Assembly: GCA_937959175.1 (NCBI GenBank)
Contig: CALGAS010000533.1
Span: forward strand, 1-8,689
Direction: 5' to 3'
Length of the DNA: 8,689 nt
DNA from: an uncultured bacterium
Lineage (GTDB): Bacteria; Planctomycetota; Planctomycetia; Pirellulales; UBA1268
In this document: piece after piece, positions 1-6,784 of the stretch
Position numbering within the stretch: the first letter of the stretch is position 1
How the letters are laid out: each line of letters begins with the position of its first letter
The notes under the pieces: model-generated
Told to the model about the DNA's origin: nothing
The model's input: the letters and a program-made list of their open reading frames with translations, nothing else
Databases searched by the model: none
Translations under genes and position numbers: made by a program

Positions 1-628
1 GACCGAGCGGGTCGGCGGAAGGGCAGGTTACGATCCCGACGCAACTGGCCTCGCGAATCGCCGCCTCCAGCTCGCGGCAGGCCTCGGCGACGACGTCGGT
101 CGAGGGATTCCCGGACGGCATCCGGTGACCAAGCAGTGACGCATGCAGCAGCCTGGCCGCATCGACCGCGGTCTCGCCGGGCAGCGGCAGGTGACGGCCA
201 CCGACCGCTGGGTCGGGGCCGACGGCGATCACCTCTCGCCGGCTGCCGTCAGCCAGCGGGGCCGCCAGCACGTCTGCCGCAACGCTTGGGTCAAGGGCGT
301 CGGGGTCGGCAAACCAGAGGATGACGAGGTCGGCCCGGCCGCGAAGTTCCGCGAGATCAGCCGTGATCGAGCCGGCCCGGGCGACCAGCGGGGCGGCCGG
401 GCTGGCAACCTCGGCGGCTGCCGCGTCGATCGCCCCGCCGGCCGCTTCGGCCACGTCGCAGGCCGCCTGGATCGTCTCGAGCGTGGCGTCGGCCAGGCCG
501 GTGACGAGCAGCCGCCGGGCTGGGGTGATCAGGGCCGTCGCCTGCGCGAGGGCCGCCTCGACACTGGCAGTTGCTCCGTCGATGCAGGCGGCCGGCCCGG
601 CGGCGGACGAGCGATCGCGGCGGCTCAC
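1..628 (-). CDS. fhcB: FhcB-like subunit (formylmethanofuran dehydrogenase B family), 3' end cut by window edge
   Basis: The frame from the GTG at 628-626 stays open for 209 codons to the window edge, so the C-terminus is missing. The product is cytoplasmic and alanine-rich. Residues 15-60 (CIDGATASVEAALAQA, then ARRLLVTGL) match the FwdB/FhcB opening pattern 'dG....ldaAi..Aa.lL..ar.PLv.Gl..st.eaq.aA..lA'. Residues 86-110 (GSITADLAELRGRADLVILW, then FADP) match the family's 'G..t.TLgEvr.RADlvi.WgaDP' block. In bacteria with the tetrahydromethanopterin C1 pathway, FhcB belongs to the formyltransferase/hydrolase complex that releases formate from formyl groups. The N-terminal CxxC-type cluster motif of archaeal FwdB is absent, as I recall for methylotroph FhcB. 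The GTG overlaps the upstream TGA as GTGA, which suggests translational coupling; no clear Shine-Dalgarno is seen. The reading is by pattern memory, not by search. The alternative is a degenerate molybdopterin-oxidoreductase-like protein. Confidence 0.72.
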   Translation of the reverse strand, partial: MSRRDRSSAAGPAACIDGATASVEAALAQATALITPARRLLVTGLADATLETIQAACDVAEAAGGAIDAAAAEVASPAAPLVARAGSITADLAELRGRADLVILWFADPDALDPSVAADVLAAPLADGSRREVIAVGPDPAVGGRHLPLPGETAVDAARLLHASLLGHRMPSGNPSTDVVAEACRELEAAIREASCVGIVTCPSADPLG

Positions 629-1644
629 GACTTCGGCAGCACCCAGATGTTGCGGTACCGCACCGGATTGCCGTGATCCTGAAGGTAGAGCGGGCCGCGG
701 GTCTTGTCGGAGCCGCTCGGGCCGCCGGGGGTTTCCTGGGGGATGGCAACGTCGTCGTGGACGACGACGCCGTTGTGACGGACGGTGATCCTGGCATCGG
801 CGACTTTGGTGTCGCCCTCGTATTTCGGCGCGGTGATCTCCACGTCGTAGGTCTGCCAGGCCAGCGGCGGCAGGCACATGTTCACGCTGGGCGCGGCGAC
901 CGAATAAACCCCGCCGCACTCGTTGTTCTTGCCCTCGAGGCCGAAGCTGTCGAGCATCTGCACTTCGTAGCGGCCCTGAAAGTAGGCCCCGCTGTTGCCC
1001 CGGCCCTGGCCGCGATCCTTGGGCTGGTAGGGCAGGCAGAACTCGATGTGCCAGAGGGCATCGCCAAACTCCTGCGTCGTCGTAGCGCCCTCCATCAAGA
1101 GGCCGTCTTCGGTGATCCGCGGCCGCTTGAGCGTCTCCTGCTCGTCGACCGGGCCGCTGCCGTCGAAGATCACAACCGCTCCTGCGGGCGGTTCAGCGTT
1201 AAGGGTCGGACTCTTTCGCTCAACCTTGGGCAGCGTGGCGATCGGATTGCCGGCGTCGTCGAGGACGACGAGCGAGCCGTCGCGAATCTCTCCCTGCCGC
1301 GTGACGCCTCCGAGATCGACGCCCTCGATCCGGACGACCTCCCCGTCGCGGCGGCCGGAGCCTGTGATCTTGTCGGGCCCCTGCCAGCCGGCTCCCGGCA
1401 GGCCACCGGGATAGGCGACCGCCGAGAACTTTCCTTCGCCGAGGGCGACCACCTGCACCCCAAACTCGGTCTCGCCCGCCTCGTGCCGCACGAGCCCGGC
1501 GTATTCGCCCTGGATGGCAAAGTCGTCATCGGCGGCGGCCGGGTCGGTAAAGACTGGATTGCCGGTCGGGGCGGCACAGGCCGGGATCACGGCCGCGACC
1601 GGCAAGGCCAGAGCGAGGAGGAGCGGAGCCAGACGGGCGGGCAT
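625..1644 (-). CDS. Secreted DUF1080 (3-keto-disaccharide hydrolase-type) protein
   Basis: The product has 339 residues. Residues 1-25 form a signal peptide: arginine at 4, a hydrophobic stretch LAPLLLALALPVAAVI, then PACAAP, cleaved probably after ACA. Cys23 gives only a poor lipobox because of the proline before the alanine. Residues 40-145 are a beta-rich N-terminal region (GEYAG, YPGGLPG, VVRIEG). The DUF1080 domain runs from about 155 (VVIFDG) to the end. It carries the hallmark blocks GNSGAYFQGRYEVQMLDSFG (217-235), ECGGVYS (242-248), WQTYDVEI (263-270) and GPLYLQDHGNPVRYRNIWV (317-335). Members of this concanavalin-like fold in other bacteria hydrolyse 3-keto-glycosides; the substrate here is unknown. 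The ATG at 1644 is chosen because it begins the signal peptide and has GGAG six bases upstream, although the frame is open further upstream. It lies 155 nt downstream of the DUF1552 gene and its stop overlaps the fhcB-like start. Export to periplasm or cell surface is inferred. Confidence 0.93.
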   Translation of the reverse strand: MPARLAPLLLALALPVAAVIPACAAPTGNPVFTDPAAADDDFAIQGEYAGLVRHEAGETEFGVQVVALGEGKFSAVAYPGGLPGAGWQGPDKITGSGRRDGEVVRIEGVDLGGVTRQGEIRDGSLVVLDDAGNPIATLPKVERKSPTLNAEPPAGAVVIFDGSGPVDEQETLKRPRITEDGLLMEGATTTQEFGDALWHIEFCLPYQPKDRGQGRGNSGAYFQGRYEVQMLDSFGLEGKNNECGGVYSVAAPSVNMCLPPLAWQTYDVEITAPKYEGDTKVADARITVRHNGVVVHDDVAIPQETPGGPSGSDKTRGPLYLQDHGNPVRYRNIWVLPKS

Positions 1645-1799
1645 GGGAATCTCCGGGTCTGAGGATTGGATGGGCCGAGGTCGCAGTATGCCGGAACCGG
1701 TCACCCCGGGGAAATGGTCGCGGGATGGAGACCGCGATCGGCAGGCCTGAAGCTCGTTGCCACGCGGCCGGCGGCGTCGACGAACTGCTCTCCGCCGGT
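1645..1799. other. Intergenic spacer between the DUF1552 and DUF1080 genes
   Basis: This 155-nt stretch is the widest gene-to-gene spacer in the window. Apart from the ribosome binding site at its left end I see only a short palindrome (CCCCGGGG, near 1706-1713) and no convincing -35/-10 pair or U-tract terminator. It could hold an independent promoter for the DUF1080 and fhcB-like genes, but the sequence does not show one clearly. Confidence 0.4.
1651..1654 (-). promoter_or_regulatory. Ribosome binding site of the DUF1080 gene
   Basis: The minus strand reads CCGGAGATTCCCATG, so GGAG sits six bases before the ATG at 1644. This decides the start, because the same reading frame stays open for another 190 codons upstream with no protein-like composition. 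Confidence 0.7.
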
Positions 1800-3122
1800 T
1801 CAGGCGAGCCCCTCGAGGGGGCCGTCGCCGCAGTAGTCGGGATTGCCGAACCGAACGAGCGAGTCGTGTCCCATCGCCCGGGCCAGCGACACAAGCAGCC
1901 GGTTGTGGGGCACCCCGGGAAACTCGAGGGCCCGACCGGTCTGGAAGCCGAGGCCGCCCCCGAGGAGCACCCAGGGGATGTGCTCGTGGGAGTGGGAGTT
2001 GCCCTCGCCCAGCTCGTTGGTCCAGAGGATCGTCGTCTGGTCGAGAAGCGATCCCGAGCCCCCGGGCTCCGGCGTCTCGGACAATCGCTTTGCCAGGTGG
2101 GCGATCTCCCCGGCATACCAGGCGTTGATCCTGGTGAGCTTGTCCTGGGCGGCGGCGTTGCTGTTGGGCTCGTGGGAGAGGGAATGCTGCCCCTCGTCGA
2201 TGCCCAGCCACTTCATGTGCGGCTGGCCGACGGAGTTGGTGTATTGGAGCGTGGCCACCCGGGTGAAATCGGCGGCCAGCGAGGCGACGAGCAGCTCGAT
2301 CTGCATCCGGCTGATCCGCGGCATGTGGTCGTTCTGGTCGAGAATGCCCTCCTCGAGCACCGGCACCGCGTGGCTCACCTCCTCGCGATGGGTGGCGAGC
2401 TCCCGCTCGAAGCCGCGAACGAGGGCCGTGTGCTCCTCGAGGATCCGGCGGTCCTCGGCCGGGAGAGCGGCCGAGACTGTGGCCAGGTCCTCCTGGAGTT
2501 CGTCGAGAATGCTCGTCAGGCTCTCCCGGTCGCGGGTCTGCCCGTAGAGCTTGTCGAACATCTGATAGGGGTCGTCGATCGGTGCGACCGGCTTGTTCGG
2601 TCCGGCGTAGACCATCCGCGTCCAGGTGTCGGCCCGATTCGGCACCAGCACGCCGAACTCGAGCGAGCCAAACCGGGTGGCGGTCTTCGGATCGGCCTGG
2701 AGGCGGCTCCTTATTTCCTGGTCGATCGAGCGGCCGCTGGCCCAGCCTGCCGGCGTGTCGCTCCCCCCCTGGATGTTGCCGGGAAAGAGCTCGATCCCGG
2801 TCAGCAGGCAGCCGATCCCCCGCATGTGGCCGTCGCCGTCGCCCCGGATCCTGTTGTGGATGCCCTTGAGCGTGAGGAGCCGATCGGCGAAGGGGGCAAA
2901 GGGCCGGAGGATCGCGGGCAACTCACGCTTGCCGAAGGGGCCCTGCTGCTTGGGCCAGAAGTTGTTCCGGACGATGCCATCGGGGCTGAATACGATCACC
3001 AGCCGCTGCTTCGGCCGGGCCGGAGCGGCCGCCAGGCTGGGCAGATTGCCGAGAAACGGAAGCAGACCCGAGCCGACGCCGAGCTGCCGGAGGAGCCGGC
3101 GGCGAGTGAGATGGTGGGACAT
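1800..3122 (-). CDS. Tat-exported DUF1552 protein
   Basis: The product has 440 residues. The N-terminus has a twin-arginine motif, TRRRLLR at residues 6-12, then a hydrophobic core (LGVGSGLLPFLGNLPSLAAA) ending near AAAPA at 31-35, so export of a folded protein by Tat is expected. The rest follows the DUF1552 family: RLVIVFSPDG (40-49), LKGIHN (85-90), DGHMRGIGCLLTG (97-109) with the histidine after the loop, DDPYQMFDKLYG (183-194), QHSLSHEP (312-319), TTILWTNELGEGNSHSHEHI (363-382) and VLLGGGLGF (385-393). In planctomycetes such genes commonly stand next to DUF1592/DUF1588/DUF1585 cytochrome proteins, exactly as here. The biochemical function is unknown; the conserved histidines and acidic residues suggest metal binding (inference). 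The ATG at 3122 is preferred over the in-frame ATG at 3158, because the latter lies inside the inverted repeat and would put twelve residues in front of the Tat signal. The Shine-Dalgarno is weak (GGGG). Confidence 0.92.
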   Translation of the reverse strand: MSHHLTRRRLLRQLGVGSGLLPFLGNLPSLAAAPARPKQRLVIVFSPDGIVRNNFWPKQQGPFGKRELPAILRPFAPFADRLLTLKGIHNRIRGDGDGHMRGIGCLLTGIELFPGNIQGGSDTPAGWASGRSIDQEIRSRLQADPKTATRFGSLEFGVLVPNRADTWTRMVYAGPNKPVAPIDDPYQMFDKLYGQTRDRESLTSILDELQEDLATVSAALPAEDRRILEEHTALVRGFERELATHREEVSHAVPVLEEGILDQNDHMPRISRMQIELLVASLAADFTRVATLQYTNSVGQPHMKWLGIDEGQHSLSHEPNSNAAAQDKLTRINAWYAGEIAHLAKRLSETPEPGGSGSLLDQTTILWTNELGEGNSHSHEHIPWVLLGGGLGFQTGRALEFPGVPHNRLLVSLARAMGHDSLVRFGNPDYCGDGPLEGLA

Positions 3123-3146
3123 GGTTTCAACCCCGTATCGCTTCAA

Positions 3147-3243
3147 AAAAGGGGACATTCTGCTTTTCCGTCGCGTTACCGACCATGGCCCTCGGGACGG
3201 TCCGCTGCCGGCGAGGCCGCGGAAAAGGAGAATGACCCCTTTT
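3147..3243. repeat. REP-like long inverted repeat between and into the cytochrome/PSD and DUF1552 genes
   Basis: The left arm at 3147-3170 begins AAAAGGGGACATTC and ends GCTTTTCCG. The right arm at 3220-3243 is its reverse complement over 24 nt with two mismatches (a T:T and a C:C opposition in the folded strand). Inside, GGCCCTCG (3187-3194) can pair with CGAGGCC (3212-3218), giving a second stem. On the transcribed minus strand the structure ends in CCCC followed by six Ts (3150-3145), which looks terminator-like, though four of those Ts can pair in the stem. The arms are A/T-richer and unlike the flanking coding sequence. Long palindromes of this kind in intergenic regions resemble REP elements mobilised by REP-associated tyrosine transposases; no such transposase is in the window. 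It may also stabilise or terminate the intercistronic mRNA. Confidence 0.8.
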
Positions 3244-5578
3244 CCGGAGGGAAGCAGACGACCTTCATGATAGCCACCGCCAGGCGACGGATGTCGCAGC
3301 CGGACGCCGTGAACTCGTTCGTCAGCGTGGCAAGCGTCTCGGGGCCCCAGGCTCGTGCCGGCTGCCGGGCAAGGGCGTGGAAGAGATGCTCCACGAAGGC
3401 CTCCCGGGCGTCCGGGCTCCGGGCGACATAGGCGGCCAGTTCGCGGCCGCCGCGGAAGGTCGCCTCCGGCCCCTCGCGGGGGAGGTAGGAGCCGCTCGAG
3501 TCGACCGGCCTGGTGCCGCCGCCGACCAGCTGCTCGGTGCGGAAGCGGCCGACCGCGTCGAACTCCTCGAGGGCGAAGCCGAGCGGGTTGATCATCGTGT
3601 GGCAGGTCTGGCAGGCGACCGCCCCGGTCTGGATCGCCACCCGTTCGCGGGTCGTCAGCTCGGGGTGGGTGGCGGCGGCCAGTGGGGCGACCGCTTCGGG
3701 AGGCGGCCTGAGGACGTTGCCGAGCACGTTGCGGGCCAGGAACACTCCGCGATGAATCGGCGAGGAGTCGTCGGCGTAGGCGAGCATGCTCAGGAGATAC
3801 GGGTGGCTGAGGATGCCACCGCGGTGGCCCTCGTCGATGCGCACCGGCCGAAAGGGGGCGTCGGGCCACAGCCTTTCGCCGTAGAGCGGGGCGAGCCGGC
3901 CGTTGAGCCAGACCCGGTCGGTCGTGAGCAGCCGGTGAAAGCCGTCGCTGCGGCCGTCGAGGGCCTCGTCGACCGCCAGGAGGAGGCTCGTCCGGAGGTC
4001 GGCCACCACCTCCGGCGTGAACTCCGGGTAGTGCTCGCGGTCCTTGACGATCTCCCGTGGCTCCGAAACCCGCAGCCAATCCAGGAGGAACTTCCTGAGT
4101 TTGGCCTTGGTGCGGGGGTCGGTCAGAAGACGTCCGGCCTGTTGCCCCACCTGCTCGGGGCTGTTGAGCTCGCCGCGGGCCGCCGAGAGCCGGAGGGCCG
4201 CGTCGGGAAGCGAGTCGCAGAGGCCGTACGAGAGCCGGGCTGCGGTCGCGAAGGCGTCGCCACCGTCGTCGAGCGGTTCCCGGAAGAGAAATCTCGGCGA
4301 TTGGAGCACGAGCAACACCGACCGCCGCACGGCCGTATCGAGGTCGGGCGGGTCGGCGAACGGGCGGTCGATCATCAGGGCCCGCAGCTCGGGCGAGAGC
4401 GGATGGCGAAAAGCCCGTTCGGCGAACGTCTCGCAGAAGGCCCGCAGCTTGTCGTCGCGGTCGTCGGCGTCCCGCGGCACGGCGGCGAGCGGCTCGAGGT
4501 TGGCGACGACGTGGTCCGCGGTTTCGATGGCAGCGGCCGTGACGGCAGCGAGCCACTCGGGCGAGACGCTCGTGCCCCGCTCGTAGCCGATGCTGCGGTC
4601 GTCAGGGGGCAGCGGGGTGGCGGGGACGAAGGTCGGAGGACTCTCCCAGGGGGCGAGACACCGCTCAGGCACCGGCCCGAGCACGCCATAGGGTGGCTTC
4701 CAGAGCAGTTCGATCGCCGCCTGCGCCGGCGGGACATGCGCCTGGCTGTCGACCCCCTGATGGGCCTTGGAAAACTCGATCGTCAACGGATACGAGCGGC
4801 CGCCCAGCAGGAACAGGCTGCCCCGATACTCGCTTTCGTCGCCCGACTTCACCCAGCCATCCAGAAAGGGCGGCTGATCGAGCGACTGGTTGAGCCGCAG
4901 CCTGACGGCGTGGTCGGTGCGGATGACGACTTCATAGACGCCCGTTTCCGGCGGCAGCAGCGATCCGGTCCAGCGGATTGAGAACCGATGCGGCTGAAAG
5001 ATCTCGGGGTCGGGCCCCTCGACCCCGAAGTCGAAGACCACCTGCGGGTCGATTCGCTCCAAGACGGGGCCTGTGCGGCGGTCAAATCTGCTGCCGTTGA
5101 AGTACGCGGCGGCCAGGCCACGACGGCCATCCTCGCGGGGGAGCTCGCCCCGGAAGCTCCGCACCAGGTCGGCCAGCGAGTTGCGGAGTTCCCGATTGGT
5201 CAGCCTGGTGAGTTCGACCCGGGCAGGCCGGTTGCGGTCACGGGCCACGGGCGAATAAAAGGCTCCATGAATGAAGGCGGCGACCTCTCGGGCGGCCTCA
5301 CCGGTGATTGCCTCGGGATCGTCATCCGGCATCGTGTCCTCGATGTAGCGGGTCAGTTGGTTTACCGACCGCTCGCCCGCCAGCGGGGCCGGCACATCCG
5401 CCGTGCCCTTGCCCCCGTCGCCATGACAGTGCTGGCAATGCTCGCGATAGATGGCCAGGCCGGGCGGCTCCCCGCCGCTCGTGCCGGCGGCGAACGGCAT
5501 CGCTGTCGCCAGGGTGGCCACCATCGCGACGGCCGCGGGATGGAACCGGCTCCGGTTGGTGCCATTTGTTGGGGGCAC
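3176..5578 (-). CDS. Secreted cytochrome c / PA14 / DUF1592-DUF1588-DUF1585 (PSD) protein
   Basis: The product has 800 residues. A signal peptide is likely (RSRF at 9-12, then AAVAMVATLATAMPFAA). A cytochrome c domain follows, with CQHCH (48-52) as heme site and Met83 as possible axial ligand. Residues 122-140 (ELTRLTNRELRNSLADLV) recall the PSD3/DUF1587 start. A PA14-like domain spans about 155-295 (AAAYFNGS, FSIRWTGSLLPPETGVYEVV), usually a carbohydrate-binding module. Then come DUF1595-like 378-396 (RAFCETFAERAFRHPLSPE), DUF1592 about 418-540, DUF1588 about 586-680 with a second CxxCH, CQTCH (656-660), and DUF1585 about 702-773. The order matches planctomycete extracytoplasmic cytochrome proteins, whose reaction is not established. 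The start is GTG at 5578 with GGAG ten bases upstream; ATG at residue 19 is the alternative. Residues 779-800 are encoded by the REP-like repeat, so the natural C-terminus has probably been replaced. Confidence 0.9.
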   Translation of the reverse strand: MPPTNGTNRSRFHPAAVAMVATLATAMPFAAGTSGGEPPGLAIYREHCQHCHGDGGKGTADVPAPLAGERSVNQLTRYIEDTMPDDDPEAITGEAAREVAAFIHGAFYSPVARDRNRPARVELTRLTNRELRNSLADLVRSFRGELPREDGRRGLAAAYFNGSRFDRRTGPVLERIDPQVVFDFGVEGPDPEIFQPHRFSIRWTGSLLPPETGVYEVVIRTDHAVRLRLNQSLDQPPFLDGWVKSGDESEYRGSLFLLGGRSYPLTIEFSKAHQGVDSQAHVPPAQAAIELLWKPPYGVLGPVPERCLAPWESPPTFVPATPLPPDDRSIGYERGTSVSPEWLAAVTAAAIETADHVVANLEPLAAVPRDADDRDDKLRAFCETFAERAFRHPLSPELRALMIDRPFADPPDLDTAVRRSVLLVLQSPRFLFREPLDDGGDAFATAARLSYGLCDSLPDAALRLSAARGELNSPEQVGQQAGRLLTDPRTKAKLRKFLLDWLRVSEPREIVKDREHYPEFTPEVVADLRTSLLLAVDEALDGRSDGFHRLLTTDRVWLNGRLAPLYGERLWPDAPFRPVRIDEGHRGGILSHPYLLSMLAYADDSSPIHRGVFLARNVLGNVLRPPPEAVAPLAAATHPELTTRERVAIQTGAVACQTCHTMINPLGFALEEFDAVGRFRTEQLVGGGTRPVDSSGSYLPREGPEATFRGGRELAAYVARSPDAREAFVEHLFHALARQPARAWGPETLATLTNEFTASGCDIRRLAVAIMKVVCFPPEKGSFSFSAASPAADRPEGHGR

Positions 5579-5612
5579 GGCTGGGAGGCTCCGTGAACGA
5601 CTGGGTATGCAG

Positions 5613-5631
5613 GGCCGGGCTTCCGCCGGCC
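5613..5631 (-). other. Small GC hairpin in the spacer between the PIN/TRAM and cytochrome/PSD genes
   Basis: Six perfect base pairs, GGCCGG (5613-5618) with CCGGCC (5626-5631), close a seven-base loop 12 nt after the PIN/TRAM stop. No T-tract follows on the minus strand, so it is not a canonical intrinsic terminator. It may cause attenuation or mark the operon boundary. Such short GC palindromes occur by chance in this composition, hence the low score. Confidence 0.3.
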
Positions 5632-5643
5632 GCCGGGGCGGCG

Positions 5644-6666
5644 TCAGGCGGCGGTGGCCGGCTTGGCGAACACGAGCCGTCCGGCCGAGGTTTGGAGCGT
5701 GCTGGTCACGTTGACATGGACAGTCTGGCCGATTCGGCCGCGGCCGTCTTCGACCACCACCATCGTGCCATCATCGAGGTAGCCGACGCCCTGGTCGGCC
5801 TCTTCACCAGGTTTGACCAGCCGCACCGAGAGGGCGTCGCCCGGCACAAAGGTCGGCTTGAGGGCGAGGGCCACATCGTTGACGTTGATTGCCGGCACGC
5901 TGCGGACGCTCGCCAGTTTTACGACGTTGGGATCGATCGTGACAACCCGGCCCTCCAGCTGCCGGGCCATGGCCACGACCCGCGACTCGATCGTCGCCTC
6001 GTCTTCGAGTTCGTCCTGCGGGCTGATGACATCGATGTCGATCGACGGATGAGCGCGGAGCCGATTGAGCACATCGAGGCCTCGGCGACCCCGCGTCCGC
6101 CGGGTTCGGTCCGTCGACTCGGCAGCGGCCTGCAGTTCGTCGAGCACGAAGGTGGGCACGACGAACCGGCTCTCGAAAATGCCGGCCTCAGCCAGGTCGG
6201 CCAGGCGGCCGTCGATGATCGAGGTGGTGTCGACCACGTTGGGCCGGAGGCCACGGACATCCCGGGCGAACTCCACGAAGGGAATCAGAAACCGAAAGTC
6301 GTTGCGAGTCTGGAGCAGCAGGCTCGTAGAGAGGTAGCAGAGGACGGCTCCCAGAATCAGCGGCAGCCAGGTCCAGAGCGGATCGGCCTGGTTGAGCGGC
6401 AGGATCGGGGTCAGGGCGAGCATCGTGATGTAGGTCAAGAACACCCCGATCAGGAGCCCAAAATAGACCGCCGTGACGATCGTCAGATCCTTGCGACGGA
6501 TCGCGCCGTCGATCGCGATCACGGTGAGCGGGAGGGCGATCATGCCGGCCAGCACGCCCCAGGGCACCCAGGCGGGGGCCGACCGCATCGGGGCGGCGTT
6601 GATGATCAGCACCGCGATGCCGGCAGACACCACGATGAAAATCGCGCGGAGGACGAAAAGCGCCAT
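5644..6666 (-). CDS. Membrane-anchored PIN/TRAM domain protein, YacL type
   Basis: The product has 340 residues. Four hydrophobic segments at about 4-24, 35-53, 62-86 and 98-118 anchor it in the cytoplasmic membrane. The PIN nuclease-like domain covers about 143-265, with the acidic residues expected for metal binding: Asp146 in VVDTTSIIDGR, Glu177 in FVLDELQ, Asp198 in GRRGLDVLNRL and Asp245 in VTIDPNVVKLA. The TRAM domain, a predicted nucleic-acid-binding beta barrel, covers about 272-335 (PGDALSVRLVKPGEEADQGV, then GYLDDGTMVVVE, and TSTLQTSAGRLVFA). The layout matches the family of Bacillus YacL. Members are presumed RNases or RNA-binding proteins at the membrane; the substrate is unknown. 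The family's usual TND before the last asparagine-rich block reads TID here, but the aspartate is kept. The ATG at 6666 is chosen because the first membrane segment begins there; upstream codons read as non-protein-like. No Shine-Dalgarno is evident. Confidence 0.9.
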   Translation of the reverse strand: MALFVLRAIFIVVSAGIAVLIINAAPMRSAPAWVPWGVLAGMIALPLTVIAIDGAIRRKDLTIVTAVYFGLLIGVFLTYITMLALTPILPLNQADPLWTWLPLILGAVLCYLSTSLLLQTRNDFRFLIPFVEFARDVRGLRPNVVDTTSIIDGRLADLAEAGIFESRFVVPTFVLDELQAAAESTDRTRRTRGRRGLDVLNRLRAHPSIDIDVISPQDELEDEATIESRVVAMARQLEGRVVTIDPNVVKLASVRSVPAINVNDVALALKPTFVPGDALSVRLVKPGEEADQGVGYLDDGTMVVVEDGRGRIGQTVHVNVTSTLQTSAGRLVFAKPATAA

Positions 6667-6784
6667 GGTGCCGGCAATCAACGGGAGTCGGAAATGCGAA
6701 TCTTTCAGACGGATTCTACCATCCGGGAAAAAACGTGGCGGGCTCCAGCCGGCCGGGAGGCTCGGGCAAAGCGATCCGGGGCGG
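6667..6784 (-). promoter_or_regulatory. Intergenic spacer with possible promoter for the PIN/TRAM gene
   Basis: After the dGTPase stop the minus strand runs through GC-rich sequence into six Ts (6733-6728), then GGTAGAATCC, in which TAGAAT (6718-6713) differs from the TATAAT consensus at one base. No good -35 hexamer is found at 16-18 nt spacing. The GC-rich stretch plus T6 could equally be a weak intrinsic terminator, but I cannot build a clean stem directly before the Ts. The spacer probably separates the HIT-dGTPase pair from the genes that follow. Confidence 0.3.

Noticed and set aside
143..676. Plus-strand frames in the first 700 bases
   Set aside because: They are opposite the fhcB-like frame, which carries family signature blocks; the plus-strand products are Arg/Gly-rich with no domain.
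1725..3431. 568-codon plus-strand open frame opposite the DUF1552 gene
   Set aside because: It is antisense to a gene with strong family motifs, has low-complexity Arg/Gly/Ala/Val composition and no recognisable domain. Long antisense frames are expected in high-GC DNA with strong third-position G/C bias.
1800..4556. Minus-strand reading of the DUF1552 frame as one 918-residue protein
   Set aside because: Residues before the Tat signal are an out-of-frame reading of the PSD gene; the real start is the ATG at 3122.
3377..4981. 534-codon plus-strand open frame opposite the cytochrome/PSD gene
   Set aside because: Mirror frame of a clear multi-domain gene, with no start signal or protein-like composition.
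6728..6760. Intrinsic terminator after the dGTPase gene
   Set aside because: Six Ts are present, but the GC-rich sequence before them does not form a clean stem abutting the T-run; kept only as a possibility within the spacer entry.
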